A stretch of DNA of 64,000 bases, taken from Aurelia coerulea (taxonomy: Eukaryota; Cnidaria; Scyphozoa; Semaeostomeae; Ulmaridae). The translations under genes were made by a program, and so were the position numbers. Below the pieces are notes generated by a model. The model did not search any database. It was given only the letters and a program-made list of their open reading frames with translations, and was not told where the DNA came from. Where the stretch lies: assembly GCA_039566865.1 (NCBI GenBank), contig CM076952.1, positions 15,086,501 to 15,150,500 of the forward strand, written 5' to 3'. The stretch's first letter is position 1, and every line of letters begins with the position of its first letter. Of the stretch, positions 21,711 to 34,071 are shown piece by piece.

Positions 21711-22575
21711 CTATTTGGACCGGGGGGGGCCTTTTTCGTCCCCCTACCAAACTTTCTCCAGTATCTCCACCGCTGTGGTAGATATGGTGCTGCAACTCCT
21801 TGACTTTTCATAAAATTTAATTGGCTATCAAATTTTAAAAATTTCATGGTCCATTTTTGTACCACGTGACCTCCAGATGCCCTTATTTGGAGACTGGTCA
21901 CATAGAAAATCTTAAAATCCTCGCTAAATTCTTGCAAATAGCTTTAATGATAAAATCATATATACCATTCAATTGGTCTTGAAGATTACTTTCATTTGAT
22001 ATATAGTTTGTTTATATTTGTTGACATCAGCAACTTATGATATCCATGACGTCATTTACCTTTATGACGTCATAGAATGAATGAATTAGTGCAATATATC
22101 TCAAAACGTGCAGAAAACAGTGTCAGGTTCCTTATTAGTAATTATTTTCACTAGTTGGAAGTCTAAAAATAGAAAATAATTCACAATAGAAATCCCAATT
22201 AATCTATTCAATGGCTAATTGCTCTTAATTAGCAAAATTTGAAAGTTGAATTGAATTTGTTTCGCGTAAATATCTTCCTCTACCCTCATTTGCTACTTCT
22301 GGCTACAATTCTGCCTTTTTTCTCATGTTAATCTGGACGAAGCTTGCTTTTTAAGTCAGTAGCTCGATTTTGATCATTTTTCCATTGTTTTTGGTTGCCT
22401 AGCAACGACCCACGTGACAAATTGGATCTCTATTGTTGTCGTTGTAAAGCTAATTTCCAAAGAACAATTGGCATAAGTTTCATTGTTATATCTCTTGTAG
22501 TTTTGAAGAAAAAGAGGGGGGCGAAAAGGGCCCCCCCGGTCAAAAATATCAAAATTTCGGCCCGGTCCAAATAGG
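21711..22575. mobile_element. TTAA-target element, compact copy (CCCTATTTGGACCGG ends)
   Basis: The termini CCCTATTTGGACCGGG and their complement are each flanked by TTAA. Subterminal G/C runs, paired TGACGTCA motifs near 22045-22070 and TTGGTTGCCTAGCAACGACC near 22390 are shared with 10239-13200. It is about 870 bp, without coding capacity, and represents the uninterrupted form of the larger copy. Confidence 0.85.
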
Positions 22576-23323
22576 GTTAACATATATTTCATTTGCATGG
22601 GTTTCATTGATCTTGAGATGGATGTAAGAATATTAAATAGGGATAAGAATGAAATTTTATATCCCAGTTAATTCGCGGAAGATGCTGCGAGCGTTCGTTT
22701 ATAAAGGTGTCCCACAACCTTGTTACGATTCGTTTGGCTATGATGTGCGTAACTACACGTATCACTCAATTATCAGCAGATCGTTTTATTCACTTTTCTA
22801 ATAATTTAGCACGCTGCATTCATTGCGTCTTGTTGTTTTTGCAAACGAAAACTTTTCAGCAATCAGTCTTTGTGCTCGGTGATTCGTAATTTTGTTCGTT
22901 GTTACATGAGTAAAAGCACGTATCACTCAATTCCCAGAAGATTGTTTATTCACTTTTTGATTACAAAGTCCACTTTGTAATCTAAGAAGGGGCTTCGATG
23001 TCAGTCAGAAAGTAAGTAAGTAACCCACTTCCGTCACGCTCGTTAAAGCGATTGATTAACGTTTTATCTCTGCTAATTGGCACTGAAATAAAGAAAGCGC
23101 ACATAAAGCGCATACAAGACAGAAGTTTCCCGCGATTCTATAGCAACATTTGATTGAATTATTTGGAACACTGCTTGCCTCACATTTGGCTGGTTTTCAA
23201 AAAAATACGTATACCAGAAGCGTAGAAATAGGTTGACCAACAAAGCAGTCAATCTTTCGCAGTATGCGTTTTGTAGACAATAGATTTGGAAATCTTTCGA
23301 TTTGGTTTTCGCATTCAGTTTAA

Positions 23324-23852
23324 AGGGGCAGTCAGACGCGAAACGCGGGTATCAGATTCTGCGTGTAACAATCCAATTCGTATAGGCCTAAATACCAAAA
23401 CATGTCTACTGTACCTCTTTGTTCGCTGTAATTCTGATGAAATTAATTGAGCAATGAATCCAGTAGAGTGTGAGAAGGTTCTATTTACCTTTCAGTTTCA
23501 CCTAACATCATAAATCTGACTCAAAAACCAGATTCTTTGGCGAGTTTCTTGCCCACTTCGACTTGTAGATTATCTCTACGCAGCTTCAAAGTTGCTTCTG
23601 CAAAATCGCTGTTTACGACTTTCAGGAATTTGTGATAAACAAAATAACTTTGCAAATACATGAAATCGACATAGACGAACAATATCTGTCAATTAAATCC
23701 TTGAGATTGTCAAGAACAATGTCGATGGAGATGGATTGAAATGTGCGATAATCCAATTCAAAATCTCCATTGACGAGTCGATGCTAGGCCTAAGCACTTT
23801 TCATGCAAATACAATGGAAATGTCCTGCGCAACATCACGTCTGACTGCCCCT
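23324..23852. mobile_element. TTAA-target MITE with AGGGGCAGTCAGACG ends (Kolobok-like)
   Basis: TTAA lies at 23320-23323 and 23853-23856. The ends AGGGGCAGTCAGACG and CGTCTGACTGCCCCT are a perfect inverted pair. TTAA followed by AGGGG recalls Kolobok-type non-autonomous elements. The 529-bp interior is non-coding. Confidence 0.8.
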
Positions 23853-24437
23853 TTAAAAGCCAAAATTGTGTCAAGTTGCCTTCGCATTTGGACATTGGAG
23901 GCAAAGCAGAAAGGCGTGGTAAGATCTGGCATTTCGTAAGGTTTTGCGATTTCTTTCACCCGCCCACCCACAACCTAACCTAAAATCGTACCATGCTCCT
24001 TTATTTCATGTCAGGGATGTCTGTCTCTGCCATGGACATTGAGTGCACTGGTTTGTGGAGAAAAAATTTAAACATTTTTCTCTAACCCCCAACTATTTCG
24101 GTTGCTGCGGGAGTGCACATTTGACCAGTGCATTTGAAATCCCAAACTTTGGTCCCGGTGATGAGAGGACTCTGCCATTGGTATCTGGCAACTGGCAAAT
24201 TTTATATTTGTGATTGTTCTCAGCCCTGAGGGGCCACGCTTTTTTTTCTCTGAAGCAAGAATTAACAGATCAACATGGTAAGGCAAATTGCACATTTAGA
24301 CATTGAAAGTGCTGTTTACAAATGCTAAAAATTGATTCACGGTTGTTTCCATTCTTCAATTTTATCAAACTAATGTTCATTTAGGAATTGAGTTACTACG
24401 CTTTTAGAAAAAAATTATCGATTTTTCAAGGATAAGC

Positions 24438-24668
24438 TAGACTTGCCCTAAGTCTATCTCTTCCATCCGTCTACCGTTCCCTTTACGGTAGATCCTGGAT
24501 CCGCCATTTCCTGGATCCGCCATTCCAACATTCCATCCAGAGAGCTCGAGAGATCTCTGAGCTCTCTGGACGGAATGTTGGAATGGCGGATCCAGGAAAT
24601 GGCGGATCAAGGAACTACCGTAAAGGGAACGGTAGACGGACGGAAGAGATAGACTTGGGGCAAGTCTA
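24438..24668. mobile_element. Fold-back element copy 1, 9-bp target duplication
   Basis: Both strands read TAGACTTGCCCyAAGTCTAT, then CTTCC, CGTCTACCGTTCCCTTTACGG, GGATCCGCCATT and GGAATG to a centre at GAGATCTC. AGGATAAGC is duplicated at 24429-24437 and 24669-24677. The arms are about 110 bp with few differences. The terminal 20 bp is itself a small palindrome (TAGACTT..AAGTCTA). A 9-bp duplication with long arms fits Mutator-like fold-backs. Confidence 0.85.
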
Positions 24669-25454
24669 AGGATAAGCAGGTCGAGAGATCTTAGAGCTTA
24701 AACTGGGAAACTAAAGAAGGTCTTTATGAGACATCCTGTAGATTTTAACTGATTTATTGCGGAAATCGTACTGTATATTCATACTTATGCGTATGATGAT
24801 TTATGCAATGTCAATAATGTTGATGTTTCTACCTTTCTCGTGAAGCTCTAATGGATATCAAGGCCTATCAAAGACTCTTTTTAGATACGTAAAAGCTCTC
24901 CACAGGAGCTGGGAGTGTAAAGGTTAGAGAGAAGCGAGCACTTTTACTTCACAGTTAGCTTTGAAAATTTGAGCCCTACCACTCCTCATTTCTTTTAATT
25001 TCATGAAGGGTTAAATTGCTTCAAAATCGATGTTAGATTTCAGGGACTTTGTGATTTTAGAAGGAGGTGAACGTGTCCTCAAAAAGTACAGAATTTTTTA
25101 GCTGTCCACGTGCTTACTAAATGAATTACTGCAATGAAAATAATGAATATTCATACCAGGGTATCTGACGTCATTGTCTCTTCTAGCTTCTGCATATTCC
25201 CCCGATGGTGCTTTTCTCCAGCTTATGATTCGCCACATTTCGTTGCACTTCAATCACAACAGTTCAGACTATTTTAGCTGCTGCTTTCCAAATAAACCTT
25301 AAGAGAAGCAATGGAGAAGTTTGCATAGTACCTTCACAATTCTGCCTAATTTTATAAATTTAGCCGAACAGTTAAAATTGATAAGCGTGATACGTATGGG
25401 AAAATGTAAAGATAATTCCCGTAAAATTTTGAGCCACAAGTGTGTTGGACCTAC

Positions 25455-26290
25455 AACTAAAGGTAGTATACGCTAAGATAAGGCAGGCAAAGATAAATCG
25501 TACACTGGGCTGATTTTGACGATTTACGACTTAATCTTTAGCAGAAAGCCTGCATTAGATTCTAGGACTTTTGCAAATATTTTGTTTTCAGTTTTTAGAG
25601 CTAGCAGCGAGTTTCTTAAAATTTTCACTTTTGAAAAAACTGAAAACGATAAAAGAATCTCGGTCAAATATACTGAAGGCCCAACATGAATGGACAAAGA
25701 GAAAACGTTTTCGGGGTGATTTTGGGATTTAGAAACTGATTAGTGTAAACTTTTGCACGAACATTATTTCAAAGATTGGCCTGTTGCAAAATTCTGTAGT
25801 AGTTAGAATAAAGTGCCGCCCCAAGGCGTCACGAAATCAAAAATTCAACGAGACTCCATGCTGGCTGGCCTCACGACACTTCCCTGTTGGTCTTTTTAAC
25901 CCCTTGAGAAACGAATGCAACCTGCACCAGGGCATAAATTCAATGAATCGTCAAAAGGAAATGCATTTATTTGTATCATTAAAAGTATTTTTACACTTCT
26001 TCCAACAATCGTGCATTGGATCATAACTGATCAATTTCTAAATCCCCAAATCATCACGAAAACGTTCGCTCCTTGTCCATTCATGTTGAGTCTTTAGATA
26101 ATTTGATCGACGTTTTTCGACCGTTTTCAGTGTTTTCAAAATCGAAAATTTTAAGAAACTCGCTTATAGCTCCATCCATAGAAGACTAAAGCATGCACAA
26201 AAAATACTGGCCTCTAACTAAGGACCGCAGCTAAATATTAGCTCATAAATCTTCAAAATCGATCTAGTATACGATTTAGCGTGGACTGTC
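25455..26290. repeat. Diverged inverted repeat, arms about 290 bp
   Basis: The left arm 25455-25755 ('gaatggacaaagagaaaacg', 'gcgagtttcttaaaatttt') is inverted at 26020-26290 ('cgttcgctccttgtccattc', 'aaaattttaagaaactcgc'). The loop is about 260 bp. The arms look roughly 75-80% identical by eye, so this is an older structure than the fold-backs. No target duplication was found. Confidence 0.6.
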
Positions 26291-26566
26291 AAAAGCGCAT
26301 AGTTTATTTTAGTGCAAATGGTAGATTTTTACTTTATACTTCACCATTTCTTTATGATGAATAAAAATCATATTCAGCTGGATGATATTCATGTTTTATG
26401 AATCAACACTTGAAACTAAACCAGAAGCAGCATTGAATCACCATTTTTTTTTCAGTTTGGACCAAAACTAGCAAGTAAAATTGAACAAAATCCGAATGAT
26501 GGTCCTCTTAAACATATCGATAATGAACCAAACACAATGAGAAATACTGTTGATTACAATTAGAGT

Positions 26567-26971
26567 AGCGTCACTCATTATGGCCGGTCGCTCATTATTG
26601 CCGGTCGCAAAATATTAAAATGCAAAATTAAAAAAAAAACACCAATTTGGGTTAAAATCTTACTTACTGAATTGCAAAACAAAATCATTGAAACCCAAAC
26701 AAAGCAGCATTATATCAAGTCTATTTGCATTTTGGAAACTTATGCCAAAACTCACCCGTCCATGCACAAGAGGTAAGGCAGGATTTAGAACAACTCGAAG
26801 CATGTCTTTCAATTGCCAAAACTCGAAGTTTAGGTTAATTCTTGTTGATATTTTTGTTTTAAAGTACCCATTGATAAACAAATATCGGTAGTTACAACTG
26901 TTTTTCTTATTACAACCTTTTACCTGAGAGTAGTATTACTTGTTTGTCCTGCGGCCATAATGGGTGACGCT
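26567..26971. mobile_element. Short TIR element with AGCGTCACYCATTATGGCC ends
   Basis: AGCGTCACTCATTATGGCC at 26567 pairs with the complement AGCGTCACCCATTATGGCC at 26971. It is about 405 bp. No target duplication was seen. A relic of the same end ('gggcataatggacgacac') lies at 27698-27715. No coding signal. Confidence 0.6.
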
Positions 26972-26984
26972 CGAAGAAAACGTC

Positions 26985-27037
26985 GTATTTACTATCTACT
27001 ATTTACTATTACTAATATTTACTATTTACTATTTACT
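26985..27037. repeat. (TTTACTA)n-like microsatellite
   Basis: An imperfect run of 'actatttactattactaata' and variants. Confidence 0.8.
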
Positions 27038-27195
27038 TCGTTAAAATCTTCTAACATCAGTAAACAGAGTTTCCGTAAAGAGTCAATACTCTGTGATCTT
27101 TTTCTCCATGAGTTGGTTATATAACCTGGCTACTTGGTTTTTTCATTAATTGTTCTTTTAGGATGTAACTCAGAAGTTCGCGACGACAACAAATT

Positions 27196-27675
27196 TGCAA
27201 CTTGACAACCAAAGGGTGGAAAAAATTAATAAACCAAAAAATAATTACATCCATTGAAAATGATATGAGTCAAAATAATAAAACAAAAATGAGATTTATC
27301 AAAAAAACTTCATTTGGTCTAAAACGGTATATTAAACACAACGAAGGTGCAAAACTACTAAAACTAAAATTAAACATGACTGAATTAAAGACAAATTACA
27401 AAGGAAAACATGAAAGGGCTTTATGCAGAAGGTGTGGAGAACATGAGGAATATTTAGAGCACCTGTGGGAATGCTCCTATTTCCAAAACAACGATTTACC
27501 AAGAATATGTAGCATACAGGGAAATAATCCAAATTACTAAGTAACATAAACAAATGTGTGGAACAATTTTGCTTTTTGAACTAAAGCAAGACCAGTCAAA
27601 AACCCGTGTTACTACTCTCACTGCACTTGTGCAAAGTAGTTTTAAAGTAGTAATTGCTCCGAAATGGAGAAGAGG
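27196..27675 (+). pseudogene. LINE ORF2 C-terminus with zinc-binding motif, copy 1
   Basis: An open frame to 27540 with KTKMRFIKKTSFGLKRYIK, LLKLKLNMTELKTNYKGKH and the Cys/His box LCRRCGEHEEYLEHLWEC. It is clearly the same family as the tail of 36435-37950 (LCRRCGSHEEYIEHLW). The shared 3' UTR phrase 'gctccgaaatggaga' is at 27656-27670 here and at 37922 there. The RT domain is missing (5' truncation). Confidence 0.85.
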
Positions 27676-27730
27676 TATATATATTACTATATTATTATGG
27701 GCATAATGGACGACACTAATCTATGTACCT

Positions 27731-27909
27731 AAGGCCATTAAGCAACTAGCAGATAGTAAGGCACCAGGGCCTGATAAGATTCCGACAATGCTGATAAAGG
27801 ACGCCGCGGATCTCATATGTAATCCCTTGACAATATGGTTTTTAACTCCTCTTTAAGCAAGGGTATATTCCCTGACGCCTGGAAACTGGCGAGGGTCACC
27901 CCCATCCAG
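27731..27909 (+). pseudogene. LINE RT N-terminal fragment
   Basis: KAIKQLADSKAPGPDKIPTM, LIKDAADLICNPLTIWF, then after a frameshift near 27835 FNSSLSKGIFPDAWKLARV TPIQ. This is the block before RT motif 1 of jockey/CR1-type LINEs. It ends abruptly at 27909. Confidence 0.8.
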
Positions 27910-27999
27910 TGACGTAACACACGGTGGTTGGGGTTAGAGCAACTCATATGGGCCCCCGTGCTGCAAGGGCCCCCTACAATCTTCAGCAAATTAATTCTT

Positions 28000-29950
28000 C
28001 AAATTTGGAGAAAATACGTGTTGATTTGCACCAAATACTTTAGAGCCCATTTTCTTTTTGTTTATAGATCCTGTTAATTAGTAGAACTGTAGATCTTTTT
28101 TGTAGTTTTAAGAGCTTAGGTTTATGTGAACAATAATTTAAAATGAAAAAATGAAAAAAAGAATGAAATGAGCTATCCAACAAATTAAACCACGCTAAAC
28201 TTGAACCAAATGCAAGATGTCTTGATGTTTGAAAGGATATTATCAAAAGCTGCATTGTTCAGGATGCTATCAGTATATTTCAAGATAGTTTCGCTTTTCA
28301 AAGCAATGTTCAAAAATACAATCTGCAAAACTGCCAAAAAGTATATTCAGTTACAGTGATATTGTTCTCATCTGTCACCTTGAACAGGCATTTTTGTCAC
28401 TCCTAGCATTTTAATGAAGCAAGATCCCTTTATCCAATCGTCTTGTCCTTTATCCATTTCTTTGTTTGTTTGTTTTTATTGATTTTGGAAAGCATGTGGT
28501 TTGATTTGTAAGTCCCATCTGCAGTGGGAACTTGGTGACTTAGTGCTGTTTCCCACCGTGAATGGGCCAAAACAGGAAGAAGTATTTAATTCAAGTAAAC
28601 TTTTCTGCGCGCTGGCTGTGATGTCTTTGGTGTATTTTTTCCTGATCAAAGTTTCTCAAAATCTTGACTTAGTTTTGTTGTAGATATGTCAAGTTAAGAA
28701 GTCAACTCACTCCTAATCGGCAAGATCCTTTCATTTATGAATCCGTCCCCAAGATACATAGACGATTTAACGAGAGACAAGAAGAATAGCATGCTTCGGC
28801 TTTCCACTTGCGAACTTAACACCAAAATCAACTCTAGCGTACGCTTATACACTAACTTAAAGTAACGTATGCTCTAACGTACCCTTTTCTCGTTACTACT
28901 GATGAAGGGTTAAGCCCGACACGTTTAATATATTAAGCTCTAGGCTGTTAACTCATTTAAAGATATTTTCTTTATTTAACAACAAAAAAATTAGTTCGTT
29001 TTGCATTGGTAGACTTGCGATGGGAACTTCTAGAAGTCAACTTACTCGATTTTCATCTGCAGAAATCCCTTCTTTGAAAAATTGTTCTTCACTGTATATG
29101 GATGATTTGACATGGAATAAGTTTGTTTTTCTCTAAAATAGTGACGATGTGAAATGAAGATCAATTGTGGTGTTTATAAATAAAAGATTTCGAAGGATAA
29201 TGAAAAGAAAGTATTTTAATGCAGCAACAGCTCTCTTTGATGATGTCAACTGAGACGACCAATGGACTCTTTTTGTGATTGTCATATTTAATCCACTCTC
29301 AAATAGAGTAGTCAATTGAAAGATTAAAGATCAACTCGAAGCCCTGTTGCTTAAGTAAATTGAAACTACGTCTACGAAAAGGTTTCTTTATCCAAGCTGG
29401 TTCGAAAGCAAAGATAGACTGTAGTTATGAAATAAAGTCTTTTCTTTCATCCCAGTTTAAGCATTTGTTCGATCATATTTGAGGTTTATAAATCCTACTC
29501 TGGGTTTTCATCAAAGCAAGGGGTTTTTATATTATGACTGTGATCAAATAAAGAACTACTTCAACTGATTTATAGACTGAATTCAGACTGACAAGCATAC
29601 CAGGAACCCCCAAAGAGAACTATCGTTGTTTTGCAAAATCAAAATTTGGCAATGCAGTAGACCATTTTTGAAACACCTTCCAAAAGGGGGAATAGTTCTA
29701 CTAGAGGCATAATTCTTTTTCAATGTCATGTTCAAACACTTGAACAAACTTACCTATGTTCGAAGGATGAGATATCTATGCTCGTTCGAACCACAACACA
29801 TTAGTTCTAGAATCATAGTCAATTATTGGCTTGATAAATATATGTTAGAGGCAGCAACCAAACTTCAATGCAAATGTTATGAAAATCAGAAGCGAAGTCG
29901 CTGCTCTATCATCATTTCATCTCCGAAATAGATCACGGTTTAAGCCAAAA
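28000..29950. other. No gene recognised
   Basis: AT-rich, short open frames only, no RT, TIR or splice-bounded coding signal that I can support. Confidence 0.5.
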
Positions 29951-29955
29951 CCAAA

Positions 29956-30730
29956 TTTTTTTTTTTTATATATTCAATCTAAAAAAATTTACATGACACA
30001 TTACTACCTACACTACTTAATCTACTTTACAACACTACGACTACGATACCAAGAGGAGCAAAATACTATGTCAACCCCGAGGCCTTAAAAGAAGAAAGAC
30101 ATTGAAAAAGTACATTTATATAAACCAGGCAAACAGAGCTACAAGCTAAGGCATCTTGCAACCAAACAATTTCGAGTGAAGATTTGCAAGGCTTAGAACC
30201 AAGAAAGGCAATGTAAAATCTATTATTTGGTTGCAAGCTTCCTTAAGACATATAACTGCAGAAAGGAAACAAACAAACAGACAAAAACAAAACAAAAATA
30301 AATTACTAAAAACAGACACATACAGAAGGGATTTGGGCGCTCTATTTAGGAATTCCAGTAACCTTCAACCAAATCGTTCCGTTTCAGAAATGTACTTAAT
30401 TGTTATATTTAAGATTAATTTGTTGGCTTCCAAGGGCAAATTTTTGTTTCCGTACAGGAGAAGTTGCAACATATTGATATCTGAACCCTCAGAATATCCA
30501 TAAGCTTCGAGTACATCATTGACACCAGCGAGAAGACTGCATCTATGCTCTCTGAAAGAATTGCAGAGCAGCAAGAAATGCTCCGTATCCTCTATGCCAT
30601 CGTTTACTGGACACATTGGATTGATTGTATCTTTAAAATTGTGTTTAAATTTGTCGAAATTGAGTTTGCTTAGCCCCACCCTTAACCAAAAATGGAGCAA
30701 CCTAGAGCACCCATAGTGTTTCAAGCATGG
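29956..30730 (-). pseudogene. LINE ORF2 C-terminus and 3' UTR with A tail
   Basis: The minus-strand open frame 30724-30365 includes LRVGLSKLNFDKFKHNF, KDTINPMCPVNDGIEDTEHF (a Cys/His tail) and LPLEANKLILNITIKYISET. The 3' UTR continues to a T run at 29956-29967, the complement of an A tail. The 61764-62632 fragment is the same family, about 90% identical by eye including the UTR. Only the last ~120 codons are present. Confidence 0.85.
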
Positions 30731-30785
30731 CTCATGCAGTGCAGGAGAAGCAACAAACAGTTTTTTCCAGCTTCTTACGTGTAAT

Positions 30786-30990
30786 TAGACTTGCCCCAAG
30801 TCTATCTCTTCCATCCTTCTTCTGTTCCCTTTGCGGTAGATCCTGGATCCGCCATTTCCTGGATCCGCCATTCCAACATTCCACCCAGAGAGCTCAGAGA
30901 TCTCTGGACGGAATGTTGGAATGGCGGATCCAGGAACTACCGTAAAGGGAACGGTAGACGGACGGAAGAGATAGACTTGGGGCAAGTCTA
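30786..30990. mobile_element. Fold-back element copy 2, 9-bp target duplication
   Basis: Same family as 24438-24668, 205 bp, centre near AGAGCTCAGAGATCTCT. ACGTGTAAT is duplicated at 30777-30785 and 30991-30999. Open frames on both strands here are by-products of the palindrome. Confidence 0.87.
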
Positions 30991-30999
30991 ACGTGTAAT

Positions 31000-32050
31000 G
31001 CACTCTCGATCAATTTTTTAGTGAAGTCAGAGCGATGGCGACTAGAAATGGATGACAAGACCCCTTAGATGTATTTCTATTATTAGAGCGAAGTTTTTCT
31101 TCTGGTTCCACTACCCATTCATTTCAAAAAGGTTTATGTAGCAGGGCCGAAGCCAGGGGGCTGGATGGCCGGAACGCTCCCCTGAAAGGCCATTTTTCGG
31201 AAATTTTACTCTACCTGTTGGATTTTTTGTGGTTACAGGCCCACATTTAGAAGATGATATTTGGATAATGATGCACAGAACATTCGGATGAATCCTGATA
31301 TGAGCTTTGAATCTACAGCATAATTTTGCTTCATACTCACTAATTTATGAAGGCTTCAAAGTTGAAACTGCAAAATAATTCAAAAATCTAGTCAAAATAG
31401 CACAGCAGTCCTTTCGTGCATGATTGCAATGTATTTTCCTAGAACTGGGGTTGTTGCTGTTTTTTTGTTATTTTGGTGTCCGAAAATTTTGGTTGTTTAC
31501 GCCCCTCCCTCCTAAGAATTCAAGGCTGGTATCGGGCCTGTTAGGGGGGCATGGGAAATGGAAATAATCATTTTATCATGATTCTGTTTATAAAACAATG
31601 GCAAATTAGTACAAATTAGTACATAAATTCTGTTTGAGAGATTTTCGGCTTAATTTATTATTCTGTTTAGCAAACTTAACTGCAAAACGCTAATGAATTG
31701 AAATTATGCACAAGGACCTCCAATCACAGTGAAATTGCCTTGGAAGAAGTACTCTCCCTTTAGAAGGCTTTGGTTTGACTGGAATAGGAGCATTGAGATC
31801 ATTGAAGAAGCTCAACTGAGTCAACAAGATAACAAATTCAATCTTTATTAAATCTTTATTAAAGTTATGAAAACAATTACAGGAATCTTTGCAGATGCAG
31901 GTGTTTTCACATCTAACGGTGAAGAGATTAATGACTTGAAATAGATTCTTTTGTCTTCTCCCTACTTTTGAAATTGCATTAATTAATGAAGCAATGGATT
32001 CATACAATCCTGATATCACGTGCACAAAAGATATCGAGAAGCACAAAAGC
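31000..32050. other. No gene recognised
   Basis: Non-coding; contains short C-rich patches near 31505-31520 and 31540-31550 that may be worn repeat ends, but nothing I can delimit. Confidence 0.45.
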
Positions 32051-32055
32051 ATTTT

Positions 32056-33017
32056 TAAACCTAATCTGACGGGGTCGGGGGAGGGGTGTTTTCCACCCCC
32101 CGATGCAGGATTTTTACGGAGCATTCTTTAACTGCAAATGCTATGACCCTCAAACTCTCTGACAATTACTAACTATCTATTAGCTACATTTTGACAATAA
32201 AATTTTTGAACAATGCGTGTCACGTGACAGGTGACAATACCATATTTAGAAGAAGGTAGTGGAGAAATTAATGTTTTTGATATTTAACTCCTAGAATTAA
32301 TTCCAAACGTTGATTATTATATTTTGTAAGAATCAGGAAACAAATTGGTATCAATTGGTATCAATAACAATGGAATTTGCTGAAATCAGCATTCTTAAAT
32401 GATTATGTCAATCAGGCCACCATTTTGGGTTATCTTGGCAAATTTTGGGGCTTTTTCCAACCATCCCTTTTTGTCATTTTCTTCCAAAATAACTGTCCAA
32501 GAACACTTGTGTGTATTATATTTGAATTGGAAATGAACAATGCGCCAAAGGTTTGGATGTCCGCTGCCTTTGATGAGGATTTTCCGTAACTTACAGCTGC
32601 TGAGCGGTGGACCCTGTCTTTGATTTTTTGAAGGAGTTGTTGGAGTAGGTTTGAATGGCTTATGGTATCGAAGGCTTTGCTGAGGTCTATAAACGTTGCA
32701 CCTACCAGCTTGCCTTGATCGACATTCTTACGAATTTCATCTAATAACAGGGTTGCTGCTAGCTCCGTATTCCGTTTTTGGAACAAATTAGTCGGAAAAG
32801 CATACAATTTGACACTTTTCAGCATTATGCCGTCATAGTGACGTGTATCTAATGAGGTGGCCATGCCCAACACTACCAATCGACTAAGAATAGTTATTCC
32901 TACGCCCTTGCCAAGTTTCAATGATTTCCCATCAGTCTATTGCTATTTATAGAGGGGGAGGGGTGGAAAACACTCCCTGCGGCTATGTTAATTCAAAAAA
33001 GCCCAGTAAGATTAGGG
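32056..33017. mobile_element. TTAA-family relative of 3812-5415, with a LINE fragment inside
   Basis: Inverted relative to 3812-5415: 'accctcaaactctctgacaa' at 32144 against its complement near 5320, and the 32820-32930 segment against 3893-3975. The ends are CCTAATCTGACGG and, complemented, CCCTAATCTTACTGG. Clean TTAA duplications are not preserved. The middle is replaced by LINE sequence at about 32549-32795. Confidence 0.6.
32549..32795 (-). pseudogene. LINE RT motif-A fragment
   Basis: Minus strand: LFQKRNTELAATLLLDEI, RKNVDQGKLVGATFIDLSKA FDTISHSNLLQQLLQ. ATFIDLSKAFDTISH is RT motif A with its catalytic Asp. Flanking sequence on both sides belongs to the TTAA-family repeat, so only about 80 codons were inserted or captured. 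Confidence 0.8.
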
Positions 33018-33264
33018 ATCTTTAAGTCCTCAACAACAATGGCGAGTATTTGAGCTGGACATCAGATTCCTAGAAAAGTTAGTTCTTACAATTTCCAAGC
33101 AGATTTGGAACCTAGAAAGTCAAATGCTATGGCTTTCCACATTATTCCACGAAACTTTGCACTGTGCACAAAAGTATCGAGGGTAAAGTAAACAAAACAA
33201 CAATCATAGTTTGAAAGGCTACTGCTCCCTAGATATCGAGGCAACTATATTGGCAAATATATCA

Positions 33265-33729
33265 TTTAACGATTAGCACTCTCAGATTATGCTTCATCAT
33301 ATAGTAATCTCCTAATCAAGGCCGAATCTACTACAATTCATATTCATTCTATTAGGCTATTGGCACTTGAAATTTACAAAACTTTGCACAACTTAAATCC
33401 AGCATTTATGAAAGATTATTTTCTCCCAAAATCAACCAGCTATAATCTTCGAAAAAATGACATTCTAGTTGTTCCTAAAGTCAAAAGTACAAACTATGGC
33501 ATAAAATCGATTAGCTTTTTGGGTCCAAAGGTTTGGAATTCTCTTCCAAATGAAATAAAGTCATCCAAAAATGCATATCAATTCAAAATTCTCATAAAAG
33601 ATTGGTTTTTCAACAATCAATGCGCCTGCAACGCTTGCAGTCAATAAGTTCCATAATGCAATCTCTAAAATTGCTTCATGTTAGTGTATATTAGTGCTCA
33701 CACTATCGTAAAACTAACATTAAATAAGG

Positions 33730-33761
<32 letters not shown>

Positions 33762-33765
33762 GTGG
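33265..33765 (+). pseudogene. LINE ORF2 C-terminus with (TTA)n tail
   Basis: SDYASSYSNLLIKAESTTIH, then LALEIYKTLHNLNPAFMKDYF, YNLRKNDILVVPKVK, TNYGIKSISFLGPKVWNSLP and a stop at 33645. This is the typical C-terminal tail of CR1/L2-like ORF2. About 85 bp after the stop there is a TTA/ATT microsatellite (33731-33757), probably the element's 3' repeat tail. Confidence 0.85.
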
Positions 33766-34071
33766 ACATGTAGCCTCACTACACAAGGACCCTCGACTAA
33801 ATCTTATCTAATTGAAGTGAATTGATGTTTATGTTTCACTCTAGTGAAGGCCTTATTGCCAAACTCTTCTCAACAAAATGGTAAAAGTGTCCTGCTAGGA
33901 ACAAATTTGTTCCCCGACTAATCAGGATGCAAAACTTGAAATGACTTGATGGGATTGGCTGATTCTTCTTCAATTTAATCTTCCCGCCAAAGGCAAACAA
34001 ACACGCGTTCCATTGAATGGCTGCAACGATCAAAATCTCGAAGTAGCGAGCGAAATTAGGAGATCTTTTTC

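Noticed and set aside
30727..31003. Overlapping open frames on both strands (72 aa each)
   Set aside because: They are mirror products of the fold-back element 30786-30990, not genes.
32430..32921. 163-aa single protein
   Set aside because: Only the middle third is RT; both ends are translated TTAA-family repeat DNA.
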